A program made the position numbers and the translations under genes. Shown in pieces: positions 8,418 through 16,475 of a DNA stretch of 64,000 nt (within the stretch, counting starts at the first letter, position 1; each line of letters begins with the position of its first letter). The notes under the pieces are model-generated. The model did not search any database and was not told the origin of the DNA. It saw nothing but the letters and a program-made list of their open reading frames with translations. The DNA is from Thalassobaculum_A sp040219615 (GTDB lineage: Bacteria > Pseudomonadota > Alphaproteobacteria > Thalassobaculales > Thalassobaculaceae): contig NZ_JAVJSE010000041.1 in NCBI RefSeq assembly GCF_040219615.1, positions 1 to 64,000 on the forward strand, read 5' to 3'.

Positions 8418-9086
8418 ATGTCCGACGCGGCGATGGCGGTCTGGGGCGACGTCGAGCCCGGGGCCGAACCCGAGTTCAACGAGTGGTACCACCGTCAGCA
8501 CGTACCGGAGCGGGTCGGCATGCCGGGTTGGCGTGCCGGCCGGCGCTATCGGCGGGTCGACCGCGGCCGGCATCGCTATCTGGCGCTCTACGAGGTCGAT
8601 TCGCTGACCTGCTTCGACGACCCGGTGTACCGGCACGCACTCGACCATCCGACCGACTGGACCACCCGGATGATGCCGTCGTTCCGCAACTTCGTTCGCG
8701 CGACCTGCCGGGTCCGGCTGGTGGCCGGCGAGGTCGTGGGCGGCTACCTGGCGTCGGTCCGGTTCGATCCGCCGGAGCCGGAGCGCGAGGCGGTGGTGCG
8801 CTGGATCGGCGGCGAGGCCCTGCACGACCTGCGGGAGCGGCCGGGTATCACGCGCGTGCAGCTCTGGGAGGCCGACAGCGGGCGCAGCCTGGCGCCGACC
8901 GCCGAACAGACGATGCGGACCGGGCCGGACGGACGGGCGGCGTTCGCGGCGATCATCGAAGGGACCGACCGGGCGGCGGTCGAGGCGGCGCTCGTCGCGT
9001 CGGCCATCGGGCCCGGGCTGGCCGCGCGGAACGCCCGCGACGTCGAGACTGGGGTCTACCAGCTGATGTTCGCGCTGACCCGCTGA
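8418..9086 (+). CDS. Hypothetical protein with two ferredoxin-like (dimeric alpha/beta barrel) halves
   Basis: 222 residues. The first half has the pattern of EthD/DUF4286-like small proteins (EFNEWYHRQHVPERVGMPGW at residues 19-38, then RYLALYEVDS). The second half (about 115-222) begins a similar strand pattern with YLASVRFDPP and ends with GVYQLMFALTR, so the protein looks like two fused ferredoxin-fold units. Such proteins often bind or process small hydrophobic or aromatic metabolites, but no activity can be assigned. GGAGG lies just before the ATG. It leads the plus-strand catabolic run, 124 bases before the badI-like gene. Confidence 0.72.
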   Translation: MSDAAMAVWGDVEPGAEPEFNEWYHRQHVPERVGMPGWRAGRRYRRVDRGRHRYLALYEVDSLTCFDDPVYRHALDHPTDWTTRMMPSFRNFVRATCRVRLVAGEVVGGYLASVRFDPPEPEREAVVRWIGGEALHDLRERPGITRVQLWEADSGRSLAPTAEQTMRTGPDGRAAFAAIIEGTDRAAVEAALVASAIGPGLAARNARDVETGVYQLMFALTR

Positions 9087-9210
9087 ACTCGACGCCGGCA
9101 GGGCAACGCAGCCGTGCCGCGGAACGGCTGCCACGGGGGTTGCGGGACGCCGCGCATCCCTGCGGTAATGCCCGCCGCGAAATCGTGACCGACGTCAGGA
9201 GAGCGTGCCC

Positions 9211-10005
9211 ATGGCCGACGATATCAGGCGCTTCGAAACCATCCTCTACGAGGAGGACGGCCCGATCGGCTGGATCACCATCAACCGGCCCGACGACGGC
9301 AACATGTTCACCGCCGTCACCTGCCACGAGATCCGCGACTGCATCGAGGGGATCCGGCGCGAGACCCGGACCCGGGTGGTCGTGCTGACCGGGGCCGGCG
9401 ACAAGTTCTTCTGCATCGGCGGCCGCAAGGACGCCATGGAGGACACCAATCTCTATGCCGGGGTGCTGCCGACCCTGGAGATGTACGACGCCATCGACCG
9501 GCTGCAGAAGCCGGTGATCGCCATGGTCAACGGCTTCGCGGTCGGCGGCGGCAACGTGCTGCAGGTGGTCTGCGACCTGACCATCGCCAAGGAGAGCGCG
9601 GTGTTCCGCCAGGTCGGGCCGATGATGGGCAGCTTCGACGCCGGCTACGGCACCTGGTACCTGGAGGACGCGATCGGCAAGAAGCGCGCCAAGGAGCTCT
9701 GGTACACCAACCGCAAGGTATCGGCGGCCGAGGCGGTCGAGATGGGCCTGATCAACCGGATGGTGCCGGACGCCGAACTGCGCGCCGAGACCCGCAAGTG
9801 GGCGCTGGAGATCGCCGAGCGCGGCCCGATGGCGCTGGCCGGCATCAAGAGCGCGTTCCTGGCCCGCCACGGCGGCGTCGCCGGCCTGGGCCGGGTCAGC
9901 CACGACATGCTGCTGAAGCTGTACCTCAAGACCGACGAGTCCAAGGAGCTCTCGGCGGCCTTCGGCGAGCGCCGGACCCCCGACGCCGACAAGTTCGGGC
10001 ATTGA
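9211..10005 (+). CDS. badI: BadI/MenB-type crotonase: probable 2-ketocyclohexanecarboxyl-CoA hydrolase
   Basis: 264 residues of the crotonase fold. The oxyanion-hole segments are VNGFAVGGGNVLQ and the segment before it. Diagnostic of the BadI/MenB branch is VGPMMGSFDAGYGT followed by KKRAKELWY, which ordinary enoyl-CoA hydratases lack. BadI opens the ring of 2-ketocyclohexanecarboxyl-CoA to pimeloyl-CoA by a reverse Dieckmann reaction; MenB does the forward ring closure. No menaquinone genes are nearby, whereas ligase, dehydrogenase and hydratase genes follow, favouring BadI. ATG at 9211 with AGGAGAG seven bases upstream; an in-frame GTG at 9205 is less well spaced. Confidence 0.75.
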   Translation: MADDIRRFETILYEEDGPIGWITINRPDDGNMFTAVTCHEIRDCIEGIRRETRTRVVVLTGAGDKFFCIGGRKDAMEDTNLYAGVLPTLEMYDAIDRLQKPVIAMVNGFAVGGGNVLQVVCDLTIAKESAVFRQVGPMMGSFDAGYGTWYLEDAIGKKRAKELWYTNRKVSAAEAVEMGLINRMVPDAELRAETRKWALEIAERGPMALAGIKSAFLARHGGVAGLGRVSHDMLLKLYLKTDESKELSAAFGERRTPDADKFGH

Positions 10006-10015
10006 GGCCACTCGC

Positions 10016-11674
10016 ATGTCGCGGCTGCTGACCCTGCACGACCCGGCCGAGGCGAGGGCGCACTACGACGCCGGGCTGTGGCACGACGAAACTTTCTACG
10101 CACTGCTGGCGAAGCACGCCGCGGCCCGTCCGGACGCCAGGGCGATGCGCGATTCGGCCCGGCACCTGAGCTGGGCGGAGCTGAAGGACTGGGTCGACGC
10201 CATCGCCGACGCCTTCCACGAGTCCGGCCTGCGCACCGGCGAACGGGTCGCCCTGTGGGCCTCGAACCGGGTCGAGGTGGTGGCGGCCTTCCTGGCCTGC
10301 TCGCGCCAGGGCTATGTCTGCAACCCGTCCCTGCACCGCAACTACACGGTCGAGGAGATCGCCGGCCTGCTGACCCGGGTGCGCGCCGCCGCGGCGGTGG
10401 TCGAGGACGGCTGGGGCGCCGATACCGACCGCCACGACCCGGTCGCGGCGGTGTCCGATCTGCCCGACATGCGCCGGGTGTTCCGGCTGCCGAAGGCGCG
10501 GGCCTGCGGCGACCTGCCGGCGATCGGCGCCTCGCCGCGCAACCTGCGCGAGCCCGACCCGAACCCGGACAGCGTCTGCTACCTGGCGTTCACCAGCGGC
10601 ACCACCGGGCGCCCGAAGGGCGTCATGCATTCCGACAACTCGCTGCTGGCGAACTGCCGCGACCTGGTGCGCGACTGGGGCCACGACCACTCGACGGTGC
10701 TGCTGACCCTGTCGCCGCTCAGCCACCACATCGCCTGGGTGGCGGTCGGGCAGTGGCTGGTCGCGGGGATGGAACTGGTGGTCGACGACCCGGCGCCCGG
10801 CCTGTCGCGGCTCGACTGGATGATCGAGACCGGGGCGACCTACGTGATGGGGGTGCCGACCCACGCCATGGACATCCAGGCCGAGCAGGCGCGCCGCGGC
10901 ATCGCTCGTCTGGGCGCGGTGAACCTGTTCTACATGGCCGGCGCGCCGATTCCGCCGGCGGTCGCCGAGCGGTTCGTGGCCCAGGGGGTCAGGCCGCAGA
11001 ACATCTACGGCATGACCGAGAACTCGTCGCACCAGTACACCCACCCGACCGACGACGAGGCGACGATCTGCACCACCTGCGGGCGCGGCGGCGCCGGCTA
11101 CACCGTGCGGATCTTCGCCCAGGACGACCCGGACCGCGAAGTGCCGGCGGGCACGGTCGGCCAGATCGGCGGCAAGGGGGCGGCCCTGATGCTCGGCTAT
11201 TTCGACAACCAGGAGGCCACCGAGACCTCGTTCAACCGCGACGGCTGGTTCCTGTCGGGCGACCTCGGCGTGCTGGACGAGCGTGGCAACCTGTCGATCG
11301 TCGGCCGGCTGAAGGACGTGGTGATCCGCGGCGGCCACAACATCTTCCCGGCGCGCGTCGAGGACCTCGCGATCAAGCACCCGGCGGTCGCCCGGGCGGC
11401 GGCCTTCGCGGTGCCGGACGAGCGGCTCGGCGAGAAACTGTGCCTGGCGGTGCTGCCGGCCGGGCCGGACCGGCCGGCGGCCGACGAGGTGCTGGCCCAC
11501 CTGTTCGCCGTCGGGCTGTCGAAATACGACATGCCGGAATACTTCCTGGCCATGGACGCGTTCCCGCTGACCGCCAGCGGCAAGATCCTGAAGCGCGAGC
11601 TGGCGGAGTGGGCGAAAGCCGGCCGGATCGCGCCGCAGCCCTGCCGGTTCCGGGCCCCGGAGACGGCGGGATGA
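10016..11674 (+). CDS. AMP-dependent acyl-CoA ligase (cyclohexanecarboxylate-CoA ligase-like)
   Basis: 552 residues of the ANL superfamily. The ATP-binding A3 loop FTSGTTGRPKG is at residues 192-202, followed by VMHSDNSL, similar to alicyclic and aromatic acid ligases. Later come NIYGMTE, the hinge region near GDLGVLDERGNLSIVGRLKDVVIRGG, and the catalytic lysine of TASGKILKREL. It should activate a carboxylic acid to its CoA thioester with ATP. It begins ten bases after the badI-like stop and so is in the same operon. The exact acid is inferred from neighbours only. Confidence 0.85.
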   Translation: MSRLLTLHDPAEARAHYDAGLWHDETFYALLAKHAAARPDARAMRDSARHLSWAELKDWVDAIADAFHESGLRTGERVALWASNRVEVVAAFLACSRQGYVCNPSLHRNYTVEEIAGLLTRVRAAAAVVEDGWGADTDRHDPVAAVSDLPDMRRVFRLPKARACGDLPAIGASPRNLREPDPNPDSVCYLAFTSGTTGRPKGVMHSDNSLLANCRDLVRDWGHDHSTVLLTLSPLSHHIAWVAVGQWLVAGMELVVDDPAPGLSRLDWMIETGATYVMGVPTHAMDIQAEQARRGIARLGAVNLFYMAGAPIPPAVAERFVAQGVRPQNIYGMTENSSHQYTHPTDDEATICTTCGRGGAGYTVRIFAQDDPDREVPAGTVGQIGGKGAALMLGYFDNQEATETSFNRDGWFLSGDLGVLDERGNLSIVGRLKDVVIRGGHNIFPARVEDLAIKHPAVARAAAFAVPDERLGEKLCLAVLPAGPDRPAADEVLAHLFAVGLSKYDMPEYFLAMDAFPLTASGKILKRELAEWAKAGRIAPQPCRFRAPETAG

Positions 11675-11711
11675 GGGATCGCCGGAACACGGTCAGCCAA
11701 GGCGGCGGCGG

Positions 11712-11830
11712 GTGGGTTCCGGCTCGATCCGGCACGCTCGCGCGTTCCGGCTCGTCCGGAATGACGATGAGAATGTTTGTCGTCATTCCGGACGGACGCG
11801 CCGCCGCGGCGCGACCGAGCCGGAACCCAC
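11712..11830. repeat. Palindromic intergenic repeat, copy 1
   Basis: Perfect 15-base outer arms GTGGGTTCCGGCTCG (11712-11726) and its complement (11816-11830) enclose a second perfect stem CGTCCGGAATGACGA (11753-11767) with its complement (11780-11794). The element lies between the ligase and hydratase genes of one operon. Related copies are at 22327 and 45486. No coding capacity or transposase is visible, so it is a nonautonomous dispersed repeat that would form a long cruciform or RNA hairpin. Confidence 0.85.
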
Positions 11831-11863
11831 GTGCACCGAGCGGCACCACATGAGGAGCGGCGG

Positions 11864-12634
11864 ATGAGTCTTGCTCTCACCACCCGTGACGGCGTCGCGG
11901 TCCTGACGATCGACCGGCAGGACGCGCTGAACGCCCTGAACTTCGGGCTGATCGCCGAGCTGTCGCGGCTGCTGGACACCGTGCCGGGCATGGGCGTTCG
12001 AGCCCTGCTGATCACCGGGGCCGGCGACAAGGCGTTCTGCGCCGGCGCCGACATCAAGGAGCTGATGGACCGCGGCCTGATGGCCCAGCGGCGCGGCGCC
12101 GAGGCCGGCCAGCGGGCGTTCGCCAGGATCGCCGACCTGGAGATCCCGTCGGTCGCGCTGATCAACGGCTACGCCTTCGGCGGCGGGCTGGAGATGGCGC
12201 TGGCCTGCAGCTTCCGGCTGGCGGTTCCGACCGCGAAGATGGGGCTGCCGGAGATCAAGCTCGGGCTGATCCCGGGCTATGGCGGCACCCAGCGGCTGCC
12301 GCGGCTGGTCGGCGAGGGCCGGGCGCTCGAGATGATCATGACCGGCCGCACCGTCGATGCCGCCGAGGCCGAGCGTATCGGGCTGGTGAACCGGGTCCTG
12401 GCGGGCGACGCCCCGATGGCGGAAGCCCTGGCCTTCCTGGGCGAGATGACGTGCTACGGCTTGCCGGCGCTGGCCCTGGCCAAGCAGGCGGTGAGCCGGG
12501 CGCTCGACCTGCCGGTGCACGAGGGGCTGAAGGTCGAGGCCGACCTGTCGACCCTGGCCTACCGCACCGAGGATGCCGCCGAGGGCCTGGCGGCCTTCGT
12601 CGAGAAGCGCAAGCCGAGCTTCAGGGACCGCTGA
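11864..12634 (+). CDS. Enoyl-CoA hydratase (BadK/crotonase type)
   Basis: 256 residues. Oxyanion-hole motifs are GAGDKAFCAGADIKEL and INGYAFGGGLEMALAC, and the catalytic-site motif GLPEIKLGLIPGYGGTQRLP keeps the family glutamate. It should add water to a 2,3-enoyl-CoA; in this cluster the likely substrate is a cyclohexene- or aliphatic enoyl-CoA. ATG at 11864 follows GAGGAG by good spacing. A repeat element separates it from the ligase, and the acyl-CoA dehydrogenase follows after two bases. Confidence 0.88.
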   Translation: MSLALTTRDGVAVLTIDRQDALNALNFGLIAELSRLLDTVPGMGVRALLITGAGDKAFCAGADIKELMDRGLMAQRRGAEAGQRAFARIADLEIPSVALINGYAFGGGLEMALACSFRLAVPTAKMGLPEIKLGLIPGYGGTQRLPRLVGEGRALEMIMTGRTVDAAEAERIGLVNRVLAGDAPMAEALAFLGEMTCYGLPALALAKQAVSRALDLPVHEGLKVEADLSTLAYRTEDAAEGLAAFVEKRKPSFRDR

Positions 12635-12636
12635 CC

Positions 12637-13806
12637 ATGACGACCGTCTTCGACCGCCTGGACGCGGAACTGGCGCTGCCCGAGCACGAGGCCCAGGTGC
12701 TGGAGTCGGTGCGCCGACTGGCGGCCGAGGTGATCGCGCCGCGCGCCGCCGACTACGACCGCCGCGAGGCCTACCCGGCCGAGAACATGGCCGCCATCAA
12801 CGACCTCGGCCTGAACGCCATGTTCGTGCCCGAGGAGTACGGCGGCATCGGCCTCAGCTACTCGGTCTACCTCGCCTGCGTGCGCGAGGTGTCGAAGGCC
12901 TGCGCCTCGACCGGGATCATCTGGGCGACCACCTTCCACGGCATGAAGCCGGTGATGGACTTCGGCTCCGAGGAGCTCAAGCGCCGGGTGCTCGGCAGCG
13001 TCGCCGAGGGCGGGATCGGCGCGCTGTGCATCACCGAGCCGACGGCCGGATCCGACGCCACCGGCATGAAGACCCGGTTCACCCCGGACGGCGACCACGT
13101 GGTGGTCGACGGCGGCAAGACCTTCATCTCCAACGGCGACGTCGCCGACCACCTGCTGGTGTTCGGCAAGTGGGCCGGGATCGACGACCCCAAGGGCGCC
13201 ATCACCGCGCTGGTGGTCGACCGGGGCACGCCCGGCCTGTCGGTGCTCCGCAAGGAGGAGAAGATGGGGCACCGCGCCGCCCCGACCGTGGCGCTGTCGT
13301 TCGACGGCATGCGGGTGCCGCGCGGCAACGTCCTGGGCGGGCCGGGCGAGGGGCTGCGGATCCTGCTCGCCTCGCTGAACAAGTCGCGGCCCAGCGTGGC
13401 GGCCCACGCGCTCGGCATCGCCCGCGCCGCCTTCGAGGACGCGGTCGGCTACATCAACGACCGCCGCCAGTCCGGCCGCCGGATCGTCGAGTTCCAGGGC
13501 ATCCAGTTCACGCTCGCCGACCTCGCGACCGACCTGGCGATGTGCGAGAACTGGCTGTGGCGGGTCGCCAGGATGGTCGAGGCCGGGGCCACCGACTTCG
13601 GGGTCGAGGCGTCGATGCTGAAGATGCGGGCCTCCGACCTCGCCATGCGGATCGCCGAGGAGGCGGTGCAGCTGCACGGCGGCTACGGCTACATCCGCGA
13701 CTACCGGGTCGAGCGGCTGATGCGCGACGCCAAGATTACCCAGATCTGGGAAGGCACCAACCAGATCCACCGCCAGCTGATCGGCCGCAGTTTCGTTCGC
13801 AAGTAG
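12637..13806 (+). CDS. Acyl-CoA dehydrogenase
   Basis: 389 residues, the normal size. FAD and substrate segments are visible: CITEPTAGSDATGMKT (about 130-145), KTFISNGDVAD, and the C-terminal QLHGGYGYIRDY then IWEGTNQIHRQL, whose glutamate is the usual catalytic base of short and medium chain enzymes. It should make the 2,3-enoyl-CoA from the activated acid and pass electrons to ETF. It starts two bases after the hydratase and is placed like AliB or BadJ in alicyclic acid clusters. Substrate is inferred from context. Confidence 0.9.
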   Translation: MTTVFDRLDAELALPEHEAQVLESVRRLAAEVIAPRAADYDRREAYPAENMAAINDLGLNAMFVPEEYGGIGLSYSVYLACVREVSKACASTGIIWATTFHGMKPVMDFGSEELKRRVLGSVAEGGIGALCITEPTAGSDATGMKTRFTPDGDHVVVDGGKTFISNGDVADHLLVFGKWAGIDDPKGAITALVVDRGTPGLSVLRKEEKMGHRAAPTVALSFDGMRVPRGNVLGGPGEGLRILLASLNKSRPSVAAHALGIARAAFEDAVGYINDRRQSGRRIVEFQGIQFTLADLATDLAMCENWLWRVARMVEAGATDFGVEASMLKMRASDLAMRIAEEAVQLHGGYGYIRDYRVERLMRDAKITQIWEGTNQIHRQLIGRSFVRK

Positions 13807-13816
13807 GAGGCAAGCC

Positions 13817-14692
13817 TTGTCCGAGATCCGCACCGTCGGCGTCTGCGGCGCCGGCACCATGGGCGCCGGGATCGCGATCGTCGCGGCCCGCGCCGGCCAT
13901 CGGGTGGTGCTGTACGACACCCACGACTCCAGCCTGGAACGGGCACGCCGGCAGACCGAGGGGTTCTTCGGCAAGTCGGTGGAGCGCGGCAAGATGACCC
14001 GCGAGCAGGCCGACGCCGCGCTGGCCGCCTGCAGCACGACCGGTTTCCTCGCCGACCTCGCCGAGTGCGACATCGTCATCGAGGCGGTTTTCGAGAACCT
14101 CGAAGTGAAAAGATCGCTTTTCGCCCAGCTCAACGAGATCTGCCCGGCCCGCACGATCCTCGCGTCCAACACCTCGACCCTGTCGATCACCGAGATCGCC
14201 GGCGGCTGCGGCCGCGAGGACCGCGTCGTCGGCATGCATTTCTGCCTGCCGGCCCAGCTCATGAAGCTGGTCGAGATGTCGCCCGGGCTCAACACCTCGG
14301 ACGAGACCTTCCGGTCGGCCTGGGCGTTCTGCGAGGCCATGGGGCAGCGGCCGGTGAAAACCCAGGACACGCCGGGCTTCGTGCTCAACTACTTCCTGGT
14401 GCCGTTCAACAACGACGCGATCCGGTTGATCGAGGCCGGCGTGGCCGAGCCGGCCGACGTCGACCGGGCGATCAAGGCCGGGCTCGGCTACAAGATGGGA
14501 CCCTGCGAACTGCTCGACCTGATCGGCCTGGACACCCAGGTGCTGCTCTGCGAGGCGTTCTACGGGGTCACCCACGATCCGCGCTGCGCGGCCCCGCCGC
14601 TGCTCAAGCGCATGGTCGCCGCCGGCCATCTCGGGCGGAAGTCCGGCCGCGGCTTCTTCACCTACGACCGCGACGCGATGTTCGGAGGCTGA
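13817..14692 (+). CDS. 3-hydroxyacyl-CoA dehydrogenase
   Basis: 291 residues: NAD-binding Rossmann domain (GAGTMGAGIA at 11-20) and C-terminal helical domain ending KSGRGFFTYD. The catalytic histidine is His141 in VVGMHFCLPAQLMKLVE. The usual context is HFFNP, so the asparagine-proline pair is changed to LP, an odd feature near the active site. ASNTSTLSI (117-125) is conserved. Start is TTG at 13817 after a full AGGAGG. It should oxidise the hydroxyacyl-CoA made by the hydratase. In known cyclohexanecarboxylate clusters this step is done by a short-chain dehydrogenase (BadH) instead. Confidence 0.87.
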   Translation: MSEIRTVGVCGAGTMGAGIAIVAARAGHRVVLYDTHDSSLERARRQTEGFFGKSVERGKMTREQADAALAACSTTGFLADLAECDIVIEAVFENLEVKRSLFAQLNEICPARTILASNTSTLSITEIAGGCGREDRVVGMHFCLPAQLMKLVEMSPGLNTSDETFRSAWAFCEAMGQRPVKTQDTPGFVLNYFLVPFNNDAIRLIEAGVAEPADVDRAIKAGLGYKMGPCELLDLIGLDTQVLLCEAFYGVTHDPRCAAPPLLKRMVAAGHLGRKSGRGFFTYDRDAMFGG

Positions 14693-14693
14693 C

Positions 14694-15347
14694 ATGACGA
14701 GCCATGCCATCGTCGACACCGGCGGCAGCCGGTCGTTCCCCGTCCCGCACGCCTTCCTCGACGGCGCGGCGCCGCACGGAGAAGTCACGGTCTACGTCGG
14801 CGCCGGAGCGGTCGCCGCCTACCGGCCCGATCCGACCCGCAAGGCGATCCTGGTCGAACTCGGCACCGAATGCCTGGGCGAGGCGACCGGCGAGGGTGCC
14901 GGGCTGGAGGGCTCCAACACCCTCGGCTTCGCGCGCTTCCGGCTGGGCGACGGCGAGCCCTCCGACCTGGTCGAGCTGGTCCGCCAGCCGGCCACCGACC
15001 CGGCGGCAATCGAGGCCGCCAGGGCGATGTTCGAGGCCGCCGGCCTGCAGGTGTCGGTGTGCGCCGACTTTGCCGGCCGCATCCTCGACCGGCTGATCCG
15101 GCCCTACTACAACGAGGCGCTGACCCGGCTCGACGAGGGCCTGGCGACCGCCGCCGATATGGACCTGACGGTCAAGCTCGGCCTCGGCTATCCCGAGGGG
15201 CCGATCGAGCTGCTGGAGCGCACCGGCCTGCATCATCATCACGACGTCACCCGCGCACTGTTCGAAACCTACGGCACCCGCCACTACGCGCCGGCCCGGC
15301 GGGCGGTGGTGGCCAGGCGCCGGGCCGACCGGGAGGCCGGCGAGTGA
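14694..15347 (+). CDS. Orphan 3-hydroxyacyl-CoA dehydrogenase-like protein (C-terminal domain retained)
   Basis: 217 residues. The part from about residue 120 (AGRILDRLIRPYYNEALTRL, GLGYPEGPIELLERTGLH) matches the helical C-terminal domain of 3-hydroxyacyl-CoA dehydrogenases. The N-terminal half has no GxGxxG loop or catalytic histidine and looks like a worn or replaced Rossmann domain. It begins one base after the full-length dehydrogenase and overlaps the next gene in GTGA. It may dimerise with the full enzyme or bind a CoA ester. It is not obviously broken: no internal stops, normal codon use. Confidence 0.78.
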   Translation: MTSHAIVDTGGSRSFPVPHAFLDGAAPHGEVTVYVGAGAVAAYRPDPTRKAILVELGTECLGEATGEGAGLEGSNTLGFARFRLGDGEPSDLVELVRQPATDPAAIEAARAMFEAAGLQVSVCADFAGRILDRLIRPYYNEALTRLDEGLATAADMDLTVKLGLGYPEGPIELLERTGLHHHHDVTRALFETYGTRHYAPARRAVVARRRADREAGE

Positions 15348-16474
15348 GTGCACCGCGCAAGCCGCTGACGGGCGTCCGCGTCCTGGACTTCTCGACCCTG
15401 CTGCCGGGGCCGATGGCCACCCTGATCCTGGCCGAGGCCGGCGCCGAGGTGATCAAGGTCGAGCGCCCGGGCAGCGGCGAGGAGATGCGCCACTATCCCC
15501 CGATGGTGACGGCCGACAGCGGCGTGAACTTCGCCCTGCTGAACCGCGGCAAGCGATCCCTGGCGCTGGACCTGAAAAATGAAGAATCAATACGTATTAT
15601 CAAATCATTGATGACCGATATTGATGTTGTAGTCGAGCAATTTCGGCCCGGCGTGATGGACCGGCTCGGGCTCGGCTGGGAGGCGCTGAAGGCGATCAAC
15701 CCGGCGCTGGTCTACTGCTCGATCACCGGCTGGGGCCAGGACGGCCCGAAGGCCCAGCTGGCGGCCCACGACCTGAACTATATGGCCGAGACCGGGGTGC
15801 TGAACCTGGGCGCCGACCGGGCCGGCGACCCGGTGGTGCCGCCGGTGCTGGTGGCCGACATAGGCGGCGGCACCATGCCGGCGGTGATCTCGATCCTGCT
15901 GGCCCTGCGCGAGGCCGAGAAGACCGGCGCGGGGGCCCATCTCGACGTCGCCATGGGCGACAACCTGTTCGCCTGGGCCTACTGGGCGCTCGGCGAGCGG
16001 GCGGTCGGCCGGCCCGACCCGCGGCCCGGCGGCGAACTGGTGACCGGCGGGTCGCCGCGCTACCAGGTGTACCGCTGCGCCGACGGCCGCTGGCTGGCCT
16101 GCGCGCCGCTGGAGCAGAAGTTCTGGATGAACTTCTGCGCGGTCATCGGCCTGCCGAAAGCCCTTCGCGACGATTCCGGGGACCCGGCCGCAACGATGGC
16201 GGCGGTTCGCGACATCGTCGCCGCGAAACCGAGTGCCGACTGGCTGTCCGCGTTCGAGGGCGTCGACGCCTGCGTTACCCTGGTGAAGTCGATCGGCGAG
16301 GCGGCCGACGATCCGCATTTCCGGGCGCGCGGCCTGTTCCGCGGCGCCATGCCCGCCGGCGAGGTCACCCTGACGCCGCTGCCACCGCCGATCGCCCCGA
16401 TCTACCGCGACCCCGAGGGCGGGCAGGGCTTCCCGGCGCTCGGCGACGCCAACGCCGACCTGACAGGAGGCTGA
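15344..16474 (+). CDS. CaiB/BaiF family CoA transferase
   Basis: 376 residues of the class III CoA-transferase family. The N-terminus VLDFSTLLPGPMATLILAE has the usual pattern, then AEVIKVERPGSGEEMR and NRGKRSLALDL; the catalytic aspartate is likely in the AAHDLNYMAETGVL segment. It would exchange CoA between acids, for example recycling CoA from a product to the incoming substrate. GTG start at 15344 overlaps the previous stop. Oddity: codons at about 15573-15640 are only about 31 percent GC, far below the rest of the gene, although the protein there (LKNEESIRIIKSLMTDIDVV) looks normal for the family. Confidence 0.9.
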   Translation: MSAPRKPLTGVRVLDFSTLLPGPMATLILAEAGAEVIKVERPGSGEEMRHYPPMVTADSGVNFALLNRGKRSLALDLKNEESIRIIKSLMTDIDVVVEQFRPGVMDRLGLGWEALKAINPALVYCSITGWGQDGPKAQLAAHDLNYMAETGVLNLGADRAGDPVVPPVLVADIGGGTMPAVISILLALREAEKTGAGAHLDVAMGDNLFAWAYWALGERAVGRPDPRPGGELVTGGSPRYQVYRCADGRWLACAPLEQKFWMNFCAVIGLPKALRDDSGDPAATMAAVRDIVAAKPSADWLSAFEGVDACVTLVKSIGEAADDPHFRARGLFRGAMPAGEVTLTPLPPPIAPIYRDPEGGQGFPALGDANADLTGG

Positions 16475-16475
16475 C

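Noticed and set aside
14694..15347. Pseudogene or frameshifted remnant of the upstream dehydrogenase
   Set aside because: The frame is open, normally spaced and translationally linked on both sides, with no stop or shift, so an intact separate protein is more likely.
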